DNA from: Gluconacetobacter johannae
GTDB lineage: Bacteria; Pseudomonadota; Alphaproteobacteria; Acetobacterales; Acetobacteraceae
NCBI RefSeq assembly: GCF_025994435.1
Contig: NZ_BAQK01000070.1
Location: 36,714-100,713, forward strand
Direction of reading: 5' to 3'
Length of the DNA: 64,000 bases
The notes beneath the pieces are model-generated. The model was given only the letters and a program-made list of their open reading frames with translations, searched no databases and was not told where the DNA came from. Below are positions 1-8,222 of the stretch, in pieces. The translations under genes and the position numbers were made by a program. The stretch's first letter is position 1, and every line of letters begins with the position of its first letter.

Positions 1-163
1 ATCTGGCCCCGGGTTTTTTTGTGCCTGCCCGATGAGGTCGCAAACAGGCCGGGTCGCCTGGTTCCCAGGAAACGGATTATGTGATTCAGAGGGGAGGACT
101 GGTCGAGGGACCAGGCTTCAGGGTGATGAGTGCGGGCGGGCGGCCCGTGCGGCCAGGCGGGGT

Positions 164-1051
164 ATGTCGATGCGACGGATGCTTTTTCCACTTCTTCTGG
201 CGATGCCCGCCATGGCGCTGGCCGCGCCCCCGCCGGCGGCGGTGACCACCGACCCGCCCGTCGATCGCGTGCACCCGTCGGCGATGGCCCCTTTCGTCAT
301 CCCCTCGGAAGATGGCGCGCTGAACGCCGTGATGTACAGCGCGGCCGGCGCCCGGCCGCATCCGACCTTGCTGCTGCTCCACGGCTTTCCGGGCAACGAA
401 CAGAATCTCGATCTGGCCCAGGCCGCGCGTCGTGCGGGGTGGAATGTCCTCACATTCCATTATCGCGGGTCCTGGGGCAGCCCCGGTCGCTTTTCGTTCG
501 CCCACTGCGTGCAGGATGCCGCCCATGCGCTGGCGTACCTGCGCCAGCCCCAGGTGGTCGCGCGGTTCGACATCGACCCGTCCCGGATTGCCGTCGCCGG
601 ACACAGTCTCGGCGGCATCGTGGCCGCGCGGGTCGCAGCGGCCGACCCGCGTGTCGTCGGTACTTTCCTGATCGACCCGGCCGACTTCGCCGCGATCGGC
701 CGCAGTTTCGTCGATCCTGAAAAGCGTGAGGCGTTCCTGGTCGATGAAGTGCGCGGGGACATGCCGCCACTGGCCGGCACCAGCGAGGCGCGCATCATGG
801 ACGAGGTGACGCATGCCGGTCCCGCGCTGGATCTGGTCGCCACGATGCCGGCCCTGTCCGGGCGGCCCCTGGCGCTGATCGGTGCAACGCGTGGGATCGG
901 CGCCATGGCCGAAGCCGCCGCCCGGGCCGCGCGCAAGGCAGGCGCCAAAAATCTCGATGCCGAGACTTTGGAGACCGATCACAGTTTTTCCGATGCCAGA
1001 ATCGCCCTGGCCAGCCGGCTGGTGACCTGGCTGGGACAATTCCAGCACTGA
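164..1051 (+). CDS. Exported alpha/beta hydrolase
   Basis: A 295-residue protein with an N-terminal signal peptide (basic residues 4-5, hydrophobic core 6-18, Ala-rich cleavage region near 20). The alpha/beta hydrolase core shows an oxyanion-hole HGFPGN at about 73-78 and the nucleophile elbow GHSLGG with Ser148; DHS near the C-terminus fits the catalytic His. It resembles dienelactone hydrolase/BAAT-type peptidase-like hydrolases, probably periplasmic; the substrate cannot be read from sequence. The frame is open further upstream (to 32), but the internal ATG at 164 is preferred because it places the signal peptide at the N-terminus. The stop lies just upstream of the amidase region on the same strand, so co-transcription is possible. 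Confidence 0.8.
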   Translation: MSMRRMLFPLLLAMPAMALAAPPPAAVTTDPPVDRVHPSAMAPFVIPSEDGALNAVMYSAAGARPHPTLLLLHGFPGNEQNLDLAQAARRAGWNVLTFHYRGSWGSPGRFSFAHCVQDAAHALAYLRQPQVVARFDIDPSRIAVAGHSLGGIVAARVAAADPRVVGTFLIDPADFAAIGRSFVDPEKREAFLVDEVRGDMPPLAGTSEARIMDEVTHAGPALDLVATMPALSGRPLALIGATRGIGAMAEAAARAARKAGAKNLDAETLETDHSFSDARIALASRLVTWLGQFQH

Positions 1052-1109
1052 TCCCGTGTGGCGGGGTTCTTCGTTCTTTTTTGACGTTCAGGGAGCCATG
1101 TGCCGGGTC

Positions 1110-2789
1110 ATGCAAAGGCTCATAACGAATAAAAGTCTTTTTGCTTCTTTTTCTTCAGAAAAAGAAGGCATCGGCCGGCCGGTCCGGAGAGGATGGCAAG
1201 GCGCGGCATTGGCGGCACTGCTGGGGGCGTGCGTGCCTGCAGCGTCGCAGGCCGCGTCGCCCCAGGCCGGACCGGACAGCGCCTCCGCCCTGGTGGCGGC
1301 GATGCGGGCCGGGCGGCTGGCGCCCGACAGCCTGGTGCGGCGCTATCGCGCGCGCATCGCGCGGACTGACGCGGGGCCGGACGGGCTGCATGCCATCCTG
1401 GCGCTGAATCCCGACGCGGTGGCGCAGGCCGCCGCCCTGGCGCGGATGCGGCGGGTGCGCGGCCCGCTATATGGCCTGCCGATCATGGTGAAGGACAATA
1501 TCGAAACGCGCGACCCACTGCCGACCACGGCGGGGTCGCTGGCGCTGCTGGGCAATGTCACGCATCGCGACGCACCGGTCATCGCGCGGCTGCGCGCGGC
1601 GGGGGCGATCGTGCTGGGCAAGGGCAACCTGTCGGAATGGGCCAATTTCCGCTCGGCCCACGCCAGCAGCGGATGGAGCGCCGTGGGCGGCCTGACGCGC
1701 AATCCGTACGATCGCGCGCGGACGGCCTGCGGCTCCAGCGCCGGCAGCGCCGTTGCCGTGGCGGCCGGGCTGGCCGCGGCGGCCATCGGGACCGAGACCA
1801 ACGGGTCGGTCACCTGCCCGGCGGCGGTCAACGGCATCGTCGGGCTGAAGCCGACGGTGGGGCTGGTGTCACGTACCTTCGTCGTGCCGATTTCGGCCAG
1901 CCAGGATACGCCCGGCCCGATGACGCGCACCGTGCGCGATGCGGCACTGCTGCTGGGCGTCATGGCCGGGTCGGACCCCGCCGACCCCGCGACGGCGCAG
2001 GCCGACCGCCATCGCGCCGATTATCTGGCGGGCCTGACGCCCGACGCCCTGCGCGGGCGGCGGATCGGGGTGCTGCGCTTCGCCCAGGGCAAAAACCCCG
2101 AGCTGCGCGCGGTGTTCGACGCCGCCCTGGCGCGGCTGCGCGCGCAGGGCGCGACCCTGGTCGAAATCGGCGAATTTGATCGGAAATCTCTGGGTGATGC
2201 CGAACTGACGGTTCTGCTGTCCGAATTCCGCACCGGGGTGAATGTCTATCTGGCGCAGACCCCGCCGGCGGTGAAAACCCGCGACCTGACAGCCCTGATC
2301 GCGTTCGACGTCGCACATGCCGATCGTGAAATGCCGTCGTTTGAACAGGATATATTTGAAGAGTCCGACAAGGCGCCGGCCCTGTCCGACCCGGCCTACC
2401 TGACGGCGCGGGCCACCGCGCGGCGGCTTGCCGGGGCAGAGGGCATCGACGCCATGCTGGCGCACGACCGGCTGGACGCCCTGGTGGCGCCCACGACCGG
2501 CCCGGCCTGGCTGACCGACCTGGTCCTGGGCGACCGGCCGGGTGACGGGACGGGCGCGGGGACGCTGGCGGCGGTGGCCGGCTACCCGCATCTCAGCGTG
2601 CCGATGGGCCGGGTGCGGGGCCTGCCGGTCGGATTGTCCTTTATCGGCACGGCCTGGTCGGAACCGGCCCTGCTGGCGATGGGTTATGCCTACGAGCAGG
2701 CCATGGCTGGGGGCCAGGGTCTTACGCCGCAGCAATTTCCGCCCGATGGGCGGTCACCAGGTCGGCCAGCGAATCGAAGCGGAAATTGA
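1110..2789 (+). CDS. Amidase signature family enzyme, exported
   Basis: Amidase-signature hydrolase, cleaving an amide bond with a Lys-cisSer-Ser triad. Visible motifs are MVKDN (catalytic Lys), GSSAGSA (cis-Ser) and TETNGSVTCPA (nucleophilic Ser), followed by GLKPTVG. Product about 559 aa, as for family members such as GatA-like and 6-aminohexanoate-type amidases. The start is uncertain: ATGs at 1056, 1098 and 1110 are in frame but are followed by translation of an AT-rich dispersed repeat (1124-1168); the signal-like segment begins only after it, so a TTG start at 1209 is also possible. The last ~20 codons overlap the 3' end of the convergent HAD gene, so the C-terminus may have been extended by loss of an earlier stop. 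Substrate unknown. Confidence 0.82.
   Translation: MQRLITNKSLFASFSSEKEGIGRPVRRGWQGAALAALLGACVPAASQAASPQAGPDSASALVAAMRAGRLAPDSLVRRYRARIARTDAGPDGLHAILALNPDAVAQAAALARMRRVRGPLYGLPIMVKDNIETRDPLPTTAGSLALLGNVTHRDAPVIARLRAAGAIVLGKGNLSEWANFRSAHASSGWSAVGGLTRNPYDRARTACGSSAGSAVAVAAGLAAAAIGTETNGSVTCPAAVNGIVGLKPTVGLVSRTFVVPISASQDTPGPMTRTVRDAALLLGVMAGSDPADPATAQADRHRADYLAGLTPDALRGRRIGVLRFAQGKNPELRAVFDAALARLRAQGATLVEIGEFDRKSLGDAELTVLLSEFRTGVNVYLAQTPPAVKTRDLTALIAFDVAHADREMPSFEQDIFEESDKAPALSDPAYLTARATARRLAGAEGIDAMLAHDRLDALVAPTTGPAWLTDLVLGDRPGDGTGAGTLAAVAGYPHLSVPMGRVRGLPVGLSFIGTAWSEPALLAMGYAYEQAMAGGQGLTPQQFPPDGRSPGRPANRSGN
1124..1168 (+). repeat. AT-rich dispersed repeat, family C copy 1
   Basis: The core AACGAATAAAAGTCTTT is followed by a TTCTTTTTCTTC / GAAAAAGAA inverted repeat. 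A second copy with the same order of elements lies at 26938-26980 between lsdJ and lsdL. Its AT content contrasts with the surrounding GC-rich DNA. It sits in the 5' part of the amidase reading frame. Confidence 0.7.
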
Positions 2790-3447
2790 CGTTGGGCATC
2801 GCCCCCGGCTCCATCGTCGCGCCGAGGCCCGGCCGGGCGTGCCGGCGCGCGATCCAGCAGGACGCCAGGCCGAAGGCGTTGGCGGGCACATGGTCGTGGA
2901 ACAGGCTTTCCGCCGTATGCAGCACGTCCCGCGCCGACAGGCCCAGATCGTGCAGATGTTCCAGCATGTATTCGAAATTTCGATGCGATGGCTTGTAAGA
3001 TCCAATGTCCTCGGCCGTGTACACGGCATCGAAGGCGACGTGCAGCCGCGCGTTGGTGGCGGCGAAGGACGGCATGTCGACATTCGACAGCACGACCAGG
3101 CGGAAATGCCGTTTCAGATAGGCCAGGGCGGCGACCGTATCGGGGAAGGCGGGCCAGGACGGGATGGATCGCCCGTAGGCCTCGGCGTCCGCCAGGCTGA
3201 CCGGCAGGCCCCATTCCTCGGCCAGGCGACGATAGACGGTGGCCAGGATCGCCGGGTAGGGGCGGCCGGGTGTCCATTGCTGCTGCCGGGATTCGTGGCG
3301 GGCATGCACCTGCAGGATCGCGTGGTGGTTGACCGGGCCGGACAACTGGTCGATCAGCGGCGCCAGCCCCTGCAGAATGCCGGTCTCCCAATCAATCAGG
3401 GTGCCATAGCAATCGAAGGTCAGGAGCTTGAAGTCGCTCAGCTTCAT
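2722..3447 (-). CDS. HAD-superfamily hydrolase, 2-haloacid dehalogenase-like
   Basis: A 241-aa cytoplasmic HAD-family hydrolase. Motif I is TFDCYGTL with nucleophile Asp12; motif II is VVLSNVD; motif III Lys lies in SYKPSHRNF. The DxYGT variant of motif I, rather than DxDGT, and the length place it with type II haloacid dehalogenase-like proteins, although family members often act on phosphate esters. The ATG at 3447 is chosen because the domain begins right after it; the upstream extension has no domain character. It converges on the amidase gene and overlaps its end by about 68 bp. Function beyond family level is not inferable. Confidence 0.82.
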   Translation of the reverse strand: MKLSDFKLLTFDCYGTLIDWETGILQGLAPLIDQLSGPVNHHAILQVHARHESRQQQWTPGRPYPAILATVYRRLAEEWGLPVSLADAEAYGRSIPSWPAFPDTVAALAYLKRHFRLVVLSNVDMPSFAATNARLHVAFDAVYTAEDIGSYKPSHRNFEYMLEHLHDLGLSARDVLHTAESLFHDHVPANAFGLASCWIARRHARPGLGATMEPGAMPNVNFRFDSLADLVTAHRAEIAAA

Positions 3448-3679
3448 CGTGGGTGTTCCCGGGATATGTCCGCCCGGCGCCGGGCGGTCGCGGCCCCGGA
3501 GATTCGTTGTGATACCGATCCGCCACCAGTATGCCGACAGCGCCGCCGGGCGGCAATCGTATCCTGGCAATCATATCCGGCAGGCCGGCCCCACACCCGA
3601 AGTGCATGCAAAACATTACGATTGAAGAATGCTTGGGAAAGGATTTCAAAAAATCCGCCCGATTGATCGGTTTTGTTGT

Positions 3680-4228
3680 TCAAACGTCGGCCATCCGCTC
3701 TCCATGATCGGGGTCCAGGGCTTCAGGCCCTGGTGGGTTCGGGCAACGCCCGACCTTCCGGGCGACCGTCGTCACCGGCGCATGGTGGACCGGAAAATTC
3801 ACCGAGCGCGCGATGAAGCAGGTGTCGTGCGCCACGCGATGCAGGGCCTCGGCCGCCACGACGTCCGACCCGGCGGCCAGGGTCACGCGCGGGCGCAGGG
3901 TCACCTCGGTGAACTGTCCGGCGCCGTCGTCCTGTTCGGCCATCGTGCCTTCGGCCGCGTCCTCATACGCCGTGACGACGATGCCGGCCTGCGCGCACAG
4001 GCCCAGGTACCAGAGCTGATGGCAGGCGGCCAGCGCGGCCAGCAGCAGTTCCTCGGGGTTCCAGCAGGCGGGGTCGCCCCGGAAGGCCGGATCGGACGAT
4101 CCCTCGATCGGCGGTTTGCCGGGGCTGGTGATGCGGTGGGACCGGTCATAGGCCCGGTGGGACGCCGTGCCGTCACCCCGGTGGCCCGTCCAGGTCACGG
4201 TCAGGGCATAGCGGTGGGTCTTGTCCAT
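3680..4228 (-). CDS. OsmC/Ohr-family protein
   Basis: A 182-aa OsmC-family protein; characterised members reduce organic hydroperoxides with two cysteines. Here Cys69 (in LLLAALAACH) and Cys137 (in DTCFIARSVNFPV) occupy the expected places, consistent with a functional peroxidase-type site. The start at 4228 has an AAGGAA Shine-Dalgarno sequence. The C-terminal ~23 residues (from about Gly160) are encoded by a dispersed repeat (3704-3753) and are not part of the OsmC fold, so the natural end seems to have been replaced by repeat-derived sequence. The neighbouring gene encodes a glutathione-related zinc protein, so a detoxification role is plausible. Confidence 0.85.
   Translation of the reverse strand: MDKTHRYALTVTWTGHRGDGTASHRAYDRSHRITSPGKPPIEGSSDPAFRGDPACWNPEELLLAALAACHQLWYLGLCAQAGIVVTAYEDAAEGTMAEQDDGAGQFTEVTLRPRVTLAAGSDVVAAEALHRVAHDTCFIARSVNFPVHHAPVTTVARKVGRCPNPPGPEALDPDHGERMADV
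3704..3753 (+). repeat. Dispersed hairpin repeat, family A copy
   Basis: Contains ATGATCGGGGTCCAGGGC, a short loop, GCCCTGG, and a second hairpin GGGTTCGGGCAACGCCCG. The same two-hairpin unit occurs inverted at 20657-20707 and in plus orientation at 61148-61212. This copy encodes the C-terminal tail of the OsmC gene on the minus strand. Confidence 0.8.
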
Positions 4229-4259
4229 CGGGCGGTTCCTTCTTCCCCGTCGCCGTCTC

Positions 4260-4655
4260 TCAGGATTCGGATGGCAGGTCCGCCACGTCGATGCACCACG
4301 CCGCCTTCGACGCGGTGAAGATCTGGCGGGCGGGCTTCATGTCCGGCGTGCTGTCCAGCGTGCCGGCCGGGACGATCATGAACTGGCCGTTGCGGGTGAC
4401 GTGCGGCACGGGCGTGCCGCACACGCGGCAGGTCGAGGCCGCGAAGCTGCGCGCCGTCGGCAGGTCCCAGCGCAGGATGTGGGCCTCGCCCGCCGTCCAG
4501 GACACATCTTCCGGCCGGGCAATCAGGTTGGCGGCGAAGGACGACCCCGTGACCTTGCGGCAGCGCCCGCAATGGCACAGCACGAAATCCAGCGGCTGGC
4601 CGTCGATCCGATAGGTTACGCTGCCGCACAGGCAGCTTCCGTGCAAGGTGCTCAT
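4260..4655 (-). CDS. GFA-family (Mss4-like) zinc protein
   Basis: A 131-residue protein of the glutathione-dependent formaldehyde-activating enzyme (GFA) family. Zinc-ligand cysteines are visible as Cys8/Cys10 (CLC), Cys27/29/32 (CHCGRC) and Cys76/79 (CRVCG), the full pattern of the family. The family is named for S-hydroxymethylglutathione formation, but most members are uncharacterised. A good AAGG precedes the ATG. It lies 31 bp upstream of the OsmC gene on the same strand and probably forms a two-gene unit with it. Confidence 0.85.
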   Translation of the reverse strand: MSTLHGSCLCGSVTYRIDGQPLDFVLCHCGRCRKVTGSSFAANLIARPEDVSWTAGEAHILRWDLPTARSFAASTCRVCGTPVPHVTRNGQFMIVPAGTLDSTPDMKPARQIFTASKAAWCIDVADLPSES

Positions 4656-4695
4656 GTCATCCTTTCCTGGCTGAGGGGGCGCCGCGCGGACGGGG

Positions 4696-5550
4696 TCAGC
4701 TCACCCCGGCGCGGGCCAGTTCGTACAGGGCGACGGCGGCGGCGTTGGAGACGTTGAGGCTCTCCATGTCGCCCGGCATGGCCAGCCCCGAGATTTCGTC
4801 GCAATGTTCGCGTGTCAGCCGGCGCAGACCGTCGCCCTCGGCCCCCAGGACCAGCGCCACGCGCCGCTTGCCGAACGACGTGCCGTCCAGCACCCCGCCG
4901 CCGGCATCCAGCCCGACGACCCAGAACCCCCGGTCCTTCAGCGCATCCAGCGTCCGCGCCAGGTTCACCACCCGCAGCAGCGGCACGATTTCCAGCGCGC
5001 CGGATGCGGCCTTGGCCAGCGCCCCGGTCTCGTCGGGTGCGTTGCGTTCCATCACCACCACGGCGGCGGCGCGGAAGGCGGCGGCCGAGCGCAGGATGGC
5101 GCCCACGTTGCGCGGGTCGGTCACCTGGTCCAGCAGCAGGACCGGCCCCGGCCGGTCGATGACATCATCCACCGCCAGGGACGGCAGCGCGTCGGTCAGC
5201 ACGGCGATGCCCTGGTGCACGGCATCGCGCCCGCACAGGGCGTCCAGCCGGCTGCGGTCGGTGCGGTGCGGCTGCATCGGCAGGGGTGCGCCCAGACGCT
5301 CGCGCAGGGCGGCCTCGCCCTCCTCGGTGGTCAGGATCTGCCGGATGCGCCGCTCGGGGTTGGCCAGCGCCGCCAGTGCCGGGTGCAGCCCGTACAGCCA
5401 GTAGGTCCCGCGCGGCGGCGTGCCACGGGGCGACGCGGCACCGCGCTGCCGCGACGGGCGGGCGGTGTCGGAAGGGGCCTGCGGGTCCGTCCGTCCGGAC
5501 GGGCGCTGGGCGGTTCGGGCGTCGGGACGACGCGGCGGGCGATTACGCAT
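4696..5550 (-). CDS. rlmB: SpoU/TrmH-family rRNA 2'-O-methyltransferase (RlmB-like)
   Basis: A 284-aa SPOUT methyltransferase. After a basic, Pro/Arg-rich tail of ~48 residues comes the substrate-binding domain (YGLHPALAAL...), then the three SPOUT motifs: DQVTDPRNVGAILRSA, LVLGAEGDGLR and LNVSNAAAVALYE, which form the trefoil-knot SAM site. Overall similarity is to RlmB, which methylates G2251 of 23S rRNA, though TrmH paralogues are hard to separate by eye. The gene lies about 100 bp from tRNA-Tyr on the opposite strand, an arrangement I recognise in other alphaproteobacteria. Confidence 0.85.
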   Translation of the reverse strand: MRNRPPRRPDARTAQRPSGRTDPQAPSDTARPSRQRGAASPRGTPPRGTYWLYGLHPALAALANPERRIRQILTTEEGEAALRERLGAPLPMQPHRTDRSRLDALCGRDAVHQGIAVLTDALPSLAVDDVIDRPGPVLLLDQVTDPRNVGAILRSAAAFRAAAVVVMERNAPDETGALAKAASGALEIVPLLRVVNLARTLDALKDRGFWVVGLDAGGGVLDGTSFGKRRVALVLGAEGDGLRRLTREHCDEISGLAMPGDMESLNVSNAAAVALYELARAGVS

Positions 5551-5654
5551 GGCCCGATATAGGCCGAACTGCGCCGCCCGTCACGCCGTCGCGCGCAACG
5601 GCGGCGAAGGGGCATTGACACGCCGTCCGGATGGAACTAACCACCCTGTCACAC

Positions 5655-5740
5655 GGAGGGATGCCCGAGTGGCTAAAGGGGGCGGACTGTAAATCCGCTG
5701 GCGTACGCCTACGTTGGTTCGAATCCAACTCCCTCCACCA
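5655..5740 (+). tRNA. tRNA-Tyr (anticodon GTA)
   Basis: An 86-nt class II tRNA with encoded CCA. The acceptor stem GGAGGGA pairs with TCCCTCC, the anticodon loop CTGTAAA gives GTA, there is a long variable arm (TGGCGTACGCCTACG), and the T loop is TTCGAAT. The 3' end served as integration target: positions 5724-5741 recur at 8654-8671. Confidence 0.97.
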
Positions 5741-5741
5741 G
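5724..5741 (+). repeat. Attachment site, left (inside tRNA-Tyr)
   Basis: The 18 bases TCCAACTCCCTCCACCAG cover the T arm, acceptor 3' strand and CCA of tRNA-Tyr and recur exactly at 8654-8671. The direct repeat brackets an integrase remnant and accessory genes, the usual signature of tRNA-targeted integration. Confidence 0.88.
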
Positions 5742-5872
5742 CACACTAAAACCCCATAAAAATCAACCACTTATCTTGTGCAAGCGTTACATCTATGTAG
5801 CTTTGCGTTACAGGTTGAGTGTTCACCCGTCCCGTTTAGGTAGGTCTGACCACGGGAACGGGCGCGGGTGTC

Positions 5873-6470
5873 ATGCACAGTCTGATGATTCGGGGACGGA
5901 CCTACTGTGTCCGTTTCATCATTCCGAAAGATCGCTGGGAAGACGCTGGCCATGTGCTCCAATCCCCGACAGGTCGCTGTAGAGACATTGTTAAGACCCT
6001 CGGCACCCGCGACCACAGAGAGGCTGTCAAACGCCGCTCCAAGGCCTGGACCTGATCCGTGAGATCTTAACCGCCGCCTTGTAGAAGCCGGTCTACGGCC
6101 CTTAGACGGCTGGAACCCTGCGTGGGCATCGAAGGAGCGATCCTGGGCGGACGATCAGATCCTAGAAGCCCGCCGGACCGTAACAGCCGCCAGAGACACC
6201 CCACGATACAATGATGACGGTGAGGCACTGCCATCTGAACGCGATACGGTCATGGACCTGGTGCGCGACCGTCTGGACGAACAGGTGGATCGGATAGGCG
6301 GAAAGGCCGGGGTCGAGTTCTATCGCCGGGCTGTTGATGTCGTCACAGGACAGGCAACGCCGCTAGGGCCTCTGATTGATCGTTGGATCAGGGACATCGA
6401 CGGCACCGTTAAGAAACAGATGATCGGCCAGCACCGAATATGCCTTCCGGCTGCTGGGGGAATAACCGGT
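5873..6470 (+). pseudogene. Degraded tyrosine-recombinase (integrase), N-terminal and core-binding parts only
   Basis: The first segment (5873-6055) reads as the N-terminal arm/DUF6538-like region of phage integrases: RGRTYCVRFIIPKDRW, then KTLGTRDHREAVKRR. It then hits a stop; the reading resumes in another frame from about 6069 (LNRRLVEAGLRPLDGWNPAW) and runs through 6420 (TPLGPLIDRWIRDIDGTVKK), typical of the linker and core-binding domain. A further shift occurs near 6438. No catalytic domain (HxxR, Tyr) follows; the sequence passes into an unrelated gene. It lies just inside the tRNA-Tyr attachment site, as expected for the element's own integrase, which is now dead. Confidence 0.8.
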
Positions 6471-6655
6471 CCACCGGATATGATGGCAAGGCTGGGTGTC
6501 TGGTCCCCTCCGACGCGTTTACCGCCCTGGCGGCTTCCCACGGCTGCACGGGGGAGACGGTATCCGAGGACTGGCCTCTGTGCGGGTTCCCGCGTCCCCA
6601 GCCTTTGGCCGAAACGAACCTGGTGCAGTTCCATCAATTCCCGCCTCTCCTGCAT

Positions 6656-7440
6656 GGTCGGGTTTTGACCGGACGCAAAGAGCGCCTGCCTGAACAGCCC
6701 AATGCGACCAATTGGCAGGAGTTCATGGGGCGGCTAGTCAAGGCGGTCGAGGGCGCGACCTTCGCGGGCTGCATTCATCCGGTCCTGACGATGCAATTCG
6801 GTCCGAGCGTATTCCTGGGCGGTCGCATCTATTCCCGAGGTGTGGACAGCTTCCAGAACATGAAGGCAGCCGAGCGTAGCCGGATCACGATCAATGGAGA
6901 ACCTGCGGTCGAGATAGATATGAAGGCGTCGAGTCTGTCCATATTCTTGGCGCTGGTGCAGTCCCCCGAACCGGAGGGCGGAGACCCATACCAATGCGGA
7001 CCGCTGGCCGGGCTCGACCGAGAGGCCGTCAAGCCCTGGTTCGTGTCCTCGCTTCAAGGCGGCAGTCTGCGCCTGAAATGGTCGCCAGACACGCCCGAGA
7101 GTGCCCGACAAGCACCCCTGCAAGGCGATCAGGGAAGCCGCTTTAGGCTGCTATCCGGCCCTGATGGGCCTGCACAGCATCTTGCCAGAGAATGTCCGCC
7201 AGGCGCTTCCTGATGCCGCCTACGTGCCTTGGGCGACAGGTCAGTATCTTGCTGGGGTAGAAGCCAGCATTGTCCGTTACGCTATCGAAGCCGTGATGCA
7301 CCAGGGAGGAATTGCCCTGCAGCTTTCATGATGCCTTGCTGGTCCCCGCATCGTGGGCTGACAGGGCGAGGGCGGCCCATGGACAAGGCGTGTATGGGCA
7401 GGCTGGGACGGGCGATCAGGATAGATGTGAAGGGACCTGG
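6656..7440 (+). pseudogene. Frame-shifted element gene with family-A DNA polymerase-like motifs
   Basis: The conserved-looking protein is split over three frames: about 6656-7110, 7110-7325, then 7325 onward with a further shift before IRIDVKG near 7420. It carries VEIDMKAS (6908-6931), REAVKPW (about 7019-7040) and FHDALLVP (7324-7347). Their order and spacing match polymerase A motif A (acidic catalytic residue), the O-helix motif B (RxxxK) and motif C (HDE/HDA). Similar unnamed proteins occur in tRNA-linked alphaproteobacterial elements as far as I recall. The polymerase relationship is inference; the gene is clearly inactive here. Confidence 0.55.
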
Positions 7441-7474
7441 GAAGTGTGCGTAGCACGCACGTCCGGGCGCTTTC

Positions 7475-7729
7475 TTACCAGCATCGCGCCTTGAGGATGA
7501 TGGTTGCTGACCACGATAGGGCCGCCACCAGCCCCGAGACGACCATTACCCACTGCAAGAAAGCATCATGCCGAGATCTGAGGGAGGTGTCCCGCCGAGA
7601 TGTGTATGCCTCGGCGATTAGCTTGCGCTGTTCGGCAACGAACTTTTCCGTCTCAGCATTCATCCTCCTGATGGTGGCGATGAACTGCTCGTGTTCCATG
7701 TCAACGGCGGTCATGGTCGTGTCGCTCAT
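7475..7729 (-). CDS. Small membrane-anchored protein of the integrated element
   Basis: An 84-residue protein with no recognised family. Residues 1-50 are polar and charged, likely helical or coiled coil (EQFIATIRRMNAETEKFV...). One hydrophobic segment at about 58-79 (WVMVVSGLVAALSWSATIIL) would form a C-terminal membrane anchor. GGGAGAGG lies 8 bases before the ATG. This topology is common in small phage and element proteins, but no function can be assigned. It is convergent to the polymerase-like remnant and divergent from the toxin gene. Confidence 0.5.
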   Translation of the reverse strand: MSDTTMTAVDMEHEQFIATIRRMNAETEKFVAEQRKLIAEAYTSRRDTSLRSRHDAFLQWVMVVSGLVAALSWSATIILKARCW

Positions 7730-7810
7730 ACTCTGTGCCTCTCCCTATCTAGCATGTTGGTCCGTCACGGGCATCCGAATTGATGTGTGACGCCAGTCAG
7801 ACCCTATCCG

Positions 7811-7858
7811 TCAACCATAGTTGACAGTATGTCTCTTTGTAACCTATAGTTGTCATGG
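7811..7858 (+). promoter_or_regulatory. Promoter and operator of the toxin-antitoxin pair
   Basis: TTGACA at 7821-7826 and TATAGT at 7845-7850 (18-bp spacer) form a near-consensus sigma-70 promoter. The -35 overlaps the perfect palindrome TCAACCATAGTTGA (7811-7824). A second imperfect version, GTAACCTATAGTTGTC (7839-7854), covers the -10. Paired operators over both hexamers fit autorepression by the antitoxin. Confidence 0.65.
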
Positions 7859-7877
7859 ACCGCTACGAGACGGATGG

Positions 7878-8171
7878 ATGTTTGAGGTAAGATCGACCGA
7901 GGTTTTTGATAATTGGCTGGACAGCCTCAAGGACATCAAAGCATCCGAAGCCATCGCCAAGCGGTTGGTCAGGTTCTCGGTCGGGCTTCTCGGGGACGTG
8001 GAGCCGGTAGGAGATGGGGTTTCAGAGGCCCGCATACACTATGGCCCCGGCTATCGGATTTATTTCGTGAAGCGCGGGAGGACGATCATTGTTCTGATCT
8101 GTGGGGGAACCAAGCGGACCCAACCGTCTGACATCAAGAAGGCAAAGGTGCTCGCCGCGTCGTTGGAATGA
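7878..8171 (+). CDS. RelE/HigB-like toxin (phage Gp49-type)
   Basis: A 97-residue protein of the RelE/ParE superfamily, Gp49/HigB-like branch. The pattern is FDNWLDSL near the start, then GPGYRIYFVKRGRTIIVLICGGTKRTQPSDIKKA, the usual core strands and C-terminal helix. Characterised relatives are ribosome-dependent mRNA endonucleases. The ATG at 7878 is preferred over the upstream 7821 start because MFEVRSTEVFDNWL is the family N-terminus and 7821 lies in the promoter. The toxin gene precedes the antitoxin gene by 51 bp, the HigBA order. Confidence 0.82.
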   Translation: MFEVRSTEVFDNWLDSLKDIKASEAIAKRLVRFSVGLLGDVEPVGDGVSEARIHYGPGYRIYFVKRGRTIIVLICGGTKRTQPSDIKKAKVLAASLE

Positions 8172-8222
8172 TACGGAATATCGACCCAACTTATTGATTC
8201 TAAACCATGATTGGTTGATACC

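Noticed and set aside
1..31. T-run (TTTTTTT) at the left edge after CCCCGGG
   Set aside because: Could be the tail of a terminator for a gene outside the window, but the upstream stem cannot be seen.
2542..3666. A 374-residue plus-strand frame downstream of the amidase
   Set aside because: Antisense to the HAD hydrolase, whose motifs are intact on the minus strand.
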